Source of the DNA: Fretibacter rubidus
GTDB taxonomy: Bacteria; Pseudomonadota; Alphaproteobacteria; Caulobacterales; Maricaulaceae
Assembly (NCBI RefSeq): GCF_041429785.1
Contig: NZ_CP163423.1
Location: forward strand, 124,001-188,000
Direction of reading: 5' to 3'
DNA length: 64,000 nt
The notes beneath the pieces are model-generated. The model did not search any database. It had not been told where the DNA came from and saw only the letters and a list, made by a program, of their open reading frames with translations. Position 1 is the first letter of the stretch. Each line of letters starts with the position of its first letter. Shown here piece by piece: positions 62,195 through 64,000 of the stretch. The translations under genes were made by a program, and so were the position numbers.

Positions 62195-62713
62195 CTATCC
62201 CGTCGCCTTTAGTCTCTCTTGCTTTTGGACTTTTTTGACGGCGCGATCACGTTTCATACGCGAGAGGTAATCGATAAAGACGACGCCTTTTAAGTGGTCC
62301 ATTTCGTGCTGGATACAGACGGCATAAAGGCCTTCGGCCCATTCTGTTACGCGCTCTCCGTTGTAATCCAGATAAGTCAATTTCACGCGTTTCGGGCGGT
62401 CAATAACATCAAATACATCCGGGATAGACAAGCAGCCTTCTTCATAGGGCGTTAAGTCGTCAACGACTTCTAAAATTTCTGGATTGACGAAATATTGCGG
62501 GGCGGGGTCTTCACCCTCACGGGCTAAATCCATCACGATGACATTAATCGGCTCGCCCACTTGCACAGCCGCTAGGCCAATACCGGGCGCGGCATACATC
62601 GTCTCTAGCATATCATCCATGAGAGTTCGGATGTCATCTGTCACCGCATCAACGGGTTTTGATACCTGCTTTAGGATCGGATTAGGGACAGTTAATATGG
62701 GTCGTATGGTCAT
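62195..62713 (-). CDS. def: Peptide deformylase
   Basis: Removes the N-formyl group from new proteins. 172 residues with all three motifs: [10 protein letters not shown] (residues 45-54), EEGCLSIPD with the metal-binding Cys (about residue 93), and QHEMDHLKG with the HExxH ligands (about residue 135). The usual first motif reads GIGLAA(P/Q)Q; here AVQ replaces APQ, a conservative variant. Leads the def-fmt unit. Confidence 0.95.
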   Translation of the reverse strand: MTIRPILTVPNPILKQVSKPVDAVTDDIRTLMDDMLETMYAAPGIGLAAVQVGEPINVIVMDLAREGEDPAPQYFVNPEILEVVDDLTPYEEGCLSIPDVFDVIDRPKRVKLTYLDYNGERVTEWAEGLYAVCIQHEMDHLKGVVFIDYLSRMKRDRAVKKVQKQERLKATG

Positions 62714-62767
62714 GGGGAGTAAGTAGGGAGAAGAGCCGCATTGGTCAAGGTTAGGCTGCGCCAGACT

Positions 62768-63454
62768 TTAGGTCATATCACCCAAAAAGGCGGTGATATC
62801 ATTGGTGACGAAATCCACCCAATCGGCGCGGGTTGTACTGCCTGCGGGGCGGGTTATCTCTGGTTCGTCAGAAAAATCTGCTTCGGTCGTAACGAGGACT
62901 GTGACCATGCCCATGGCTTTGGGGACTTCGAGGTTACGCACGCTGTCTTCAAAAAATACCGCTTTTGTCGGATCAATATCATAAACGTCATTAAAAATAT
63001 CATAGCCAGGCTGTTTTGGCTTGGGTTGATAATTGGCATCTTCGACCCCGAAACTACCGTCAAATAAATCAAACAGATTTAAGTGACTGGCGACATTGCG
63101 CGCATGCCCTTTGGAACCATTGGTGTAAATAAATTTGCGGCCAGGCAGCGCGCCGATACGCTCACGCAGCACAGGGTCGGGCTTTAGCATGTCCAAATCA
63201 ACGTCATGCACGTAATCAAGAAACTCTGCTGGGTCCATGCCGTGCACCGCCATCATACCCGATAAGGACGTTCCGTATTCGGCCAGATATTCTTTTTGTA
63301 AATGCCGCGCGGCTTGCGGTTGCAGGGTCAGGTAGCGCGAAATATAGGCCGTGATTTTCTTGTCAATTTGCGAGAAAAAGGCTGCATCGCCACGGTATAG
63401 CGTATTATCCAGATCAAAAATCCAGTTGGTAATATGGGAAAGCTCGGGCGACAT
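62768..63454 (-). CDS. HAD pyrimidine 5'-nucleotidase
   Basis: A 228-residue HAD hydrolase of the Sdt1/pyrimidine 5'-nucleotidase group. Motif I is WIFDLDNTLYRGDAAFFSQI, the subfamily signature; motif II is the Thr in KFIYTNGSKGHA; the Lys is in YQPKPKQPGYD; motif IV is FFEDSVRNLEVPKAMG. It would dephosphorylate UMP, CMP or related nucleotides. Its ATG shares a base with the stop of the DUF1036 gene upstream (TAATG). Confidence 0.9.
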   Translation of the reverse strand: MSPELSHITNWIFDLDNTLYRGDAAFFSQIDKKITAYISRYLTLQPQAARHLQKEYLAEYGTSLSGMMAVHGMDPAEFLDYVHDVDLDMLKPDPVLRERIGALPGRKFIYTNGSKGHARNVASHLNLFDLFDGSFGVEDANYQPKPKQPGYDIFNDVYDIDPTKAVFFEDSVRNLEVPKAMGMVTVLVTTEADFSDEPEITRPAGSTTRADWVDFVTNDITAFLGDMT

Positions 63455-64000
63455 TAGCGGCGAAGTCCTATGGCGTTAGGTGTTGTGAAATCGGCATCAG
63501 TGAGTGTGATGGTCGTGCCGTCAATATCAGTTGGCATAGGCCGAAAGCTGACAGCACGGTAGCCCCGGTCTTCGCAAAATTCATTGCCCATGGCCGAAAA
63601 GACGCCTTCGCCGACACAAAACTGCACAGGCTTGGCTGTGACTATTCGAAGCTGTTTATCGGGTGGGGGGAGTGTGTCAGGCTCTGGCGCGACTTGTTCT
63701 TGGGCGGCGTATAAGTGGGCGTCTTGGCCTGATAGACTATCGGTGATAGGGCGGGCGCAATCATTGACTTCGATGGGCCACCATCCGCGTGATTGCCATT
63801 CCGTTGCGTCGCGCGCCGCTGTTGCGACCCAAATACGGTTGGTGGAGTTATTACAAATTTTTAGCCCGATGCTCTCTTGGCGTTCTTGCGCTGCCGTGAT
63901 GAGCGCGTCAAAGGTCTCCCCATCACTCATGGTTTTAGGCAAGTCTTTGTCTTTGATAAATTGAGATAATGTACGGCTTGTGCGTCGTCCAGGAATGCCG
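63454..64000 (-). CDS. DUF1036 domain protein, partial (runs off the right edge)
   Basis: The DUF1036 domain is recognisable: LKICNNSTNRIWVATAARD, then EWQSRGWWPIEVNDCARPI, and later VQFCVGEGVF and NEFCEDRGYRAVSF, with four to five conserved cysteines likely disulfide-bonded. The reading frame stays open without a stop to the window edge; the first in-frame start codons (TTG 63942, ATG 63930) lack ribosome sites and give no signal peptide. I therefore treat it as the 3' part of a longer gene. Function of the family is unknown. Confidence 0.7.
   Translation of the reverse strand, partial: GIPGRRTSRTLSQFIKDKDLPKTMSDGETFDALITAAQERQESIGLKICNNSTNRIWVATAARDATEWQSRGWWPIEVNDCARPITDSLSGQDAHLYAAQEQVAPEPDTLPPPDKQLRIVTAKPVQFCVGEGVFSAMGNEFCEDRGYRAVSFRPMPTDIDGTTITLTDADFTTPNAIGLRR

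Noticed and set aside
1-64000. CRISPR arrays, IS elements, rRNA genes
   Set aside because: No regularly spaced repeats with spacers, no transposase-like ORF with terminal inverted repeats, and no rRNA sequence was seen.

Overview
The window looks like a chromosomal segment of a marine alphaproteobacterium of the Hyphomonadales/Maricaulales type. The inference rests on the gene set: a mitochondrial-type ATP12 chaperone, ETF:ubiquinone oxidoreductase, pyruvate phosphate dikinase, separate GlyQ and GlyS, a SleB-type hydrolase preceded by a CtrA box, and DUF4112, DUF805 and DUF1036 proteins. Base composition is intermediate. Genes are densely packed, often with ATGA or TAATG overlaps. Species cannot be named from sequence alone.

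Layout. 1-10.5 kb is core: a TRAP solute-binding protein; a coupled run crcB, rluC, TPR/2OG-Fe(II) oxygenase, HAD phosphatase, ATP12; then OsmC, a Kef-type antiporter, two DUF805 proteins, lipB and a lipoprotein. 10.67-20.68 kb is a tRNA-Leu(GAG) with an integrated mobilizable element of about 9.9 kb, bounded by an 18-bp direct repeat of the tRNA 3' end. It carries a tyrosine integrase, a VirD2/DUF3363-type relaxase preceded by a repeat-dense oriT candidate, and AT-richer cargo: a membrane protein, a ToxR/CadC-like membrane regulator with a small exported protein and an unknown 344-residue protein, a 107-residue protein and an XRE regulator. No conjugation channel genes are present, so it would need a helper element.

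20.7-34.3 kb holds a DUF885 peptidase, a CaiB-type CoA transferase, a DUF4112 protein that seems to start at ATT, an amino-acid permease, an EF-hand protein, folD, a thiolase-like protein, rnhB, two small glycosyltransferase-type genes, a metallo-beta-lactamase-fold lipoprotein that has lost most zinc ligands, a uracil-DNA glycosylase without iron-sulfur cysteines, and a fused zinc-protease/RimK ligase with a C-terminal minisatellite. 34.4-48.1 kb holds ETF-QO, a TPR lipoprotein with ispE and a MraY/WecA-like transferase, convergent ispB, DUF2007, glyQS (glyS has an atypical internal patch), ppdK and a SleB-like hydrolase.

48.2-64 kb holds a predicted outer-membrane protein, nadC-nadB, a secreted Gly-rich protein, a cupin, nadA with a palindromic operator, an HD hydrolase, a FabH-like synthase, tag, a GNAT enzyme, ygfZ, pyrC, and the run def, fmt, (inserted unknown gene), truA, META protein. 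It ends with a HAD nucleotidase and a DUF1036 gene that is still open at the right edge.

The best leads for undescribed biology are the cargo of the mobilizable element (sensor-like regulator, exported small protein, 344-residue protein), its oriT candidate, and the zinc-ligand-poor MBL lipoprotein.
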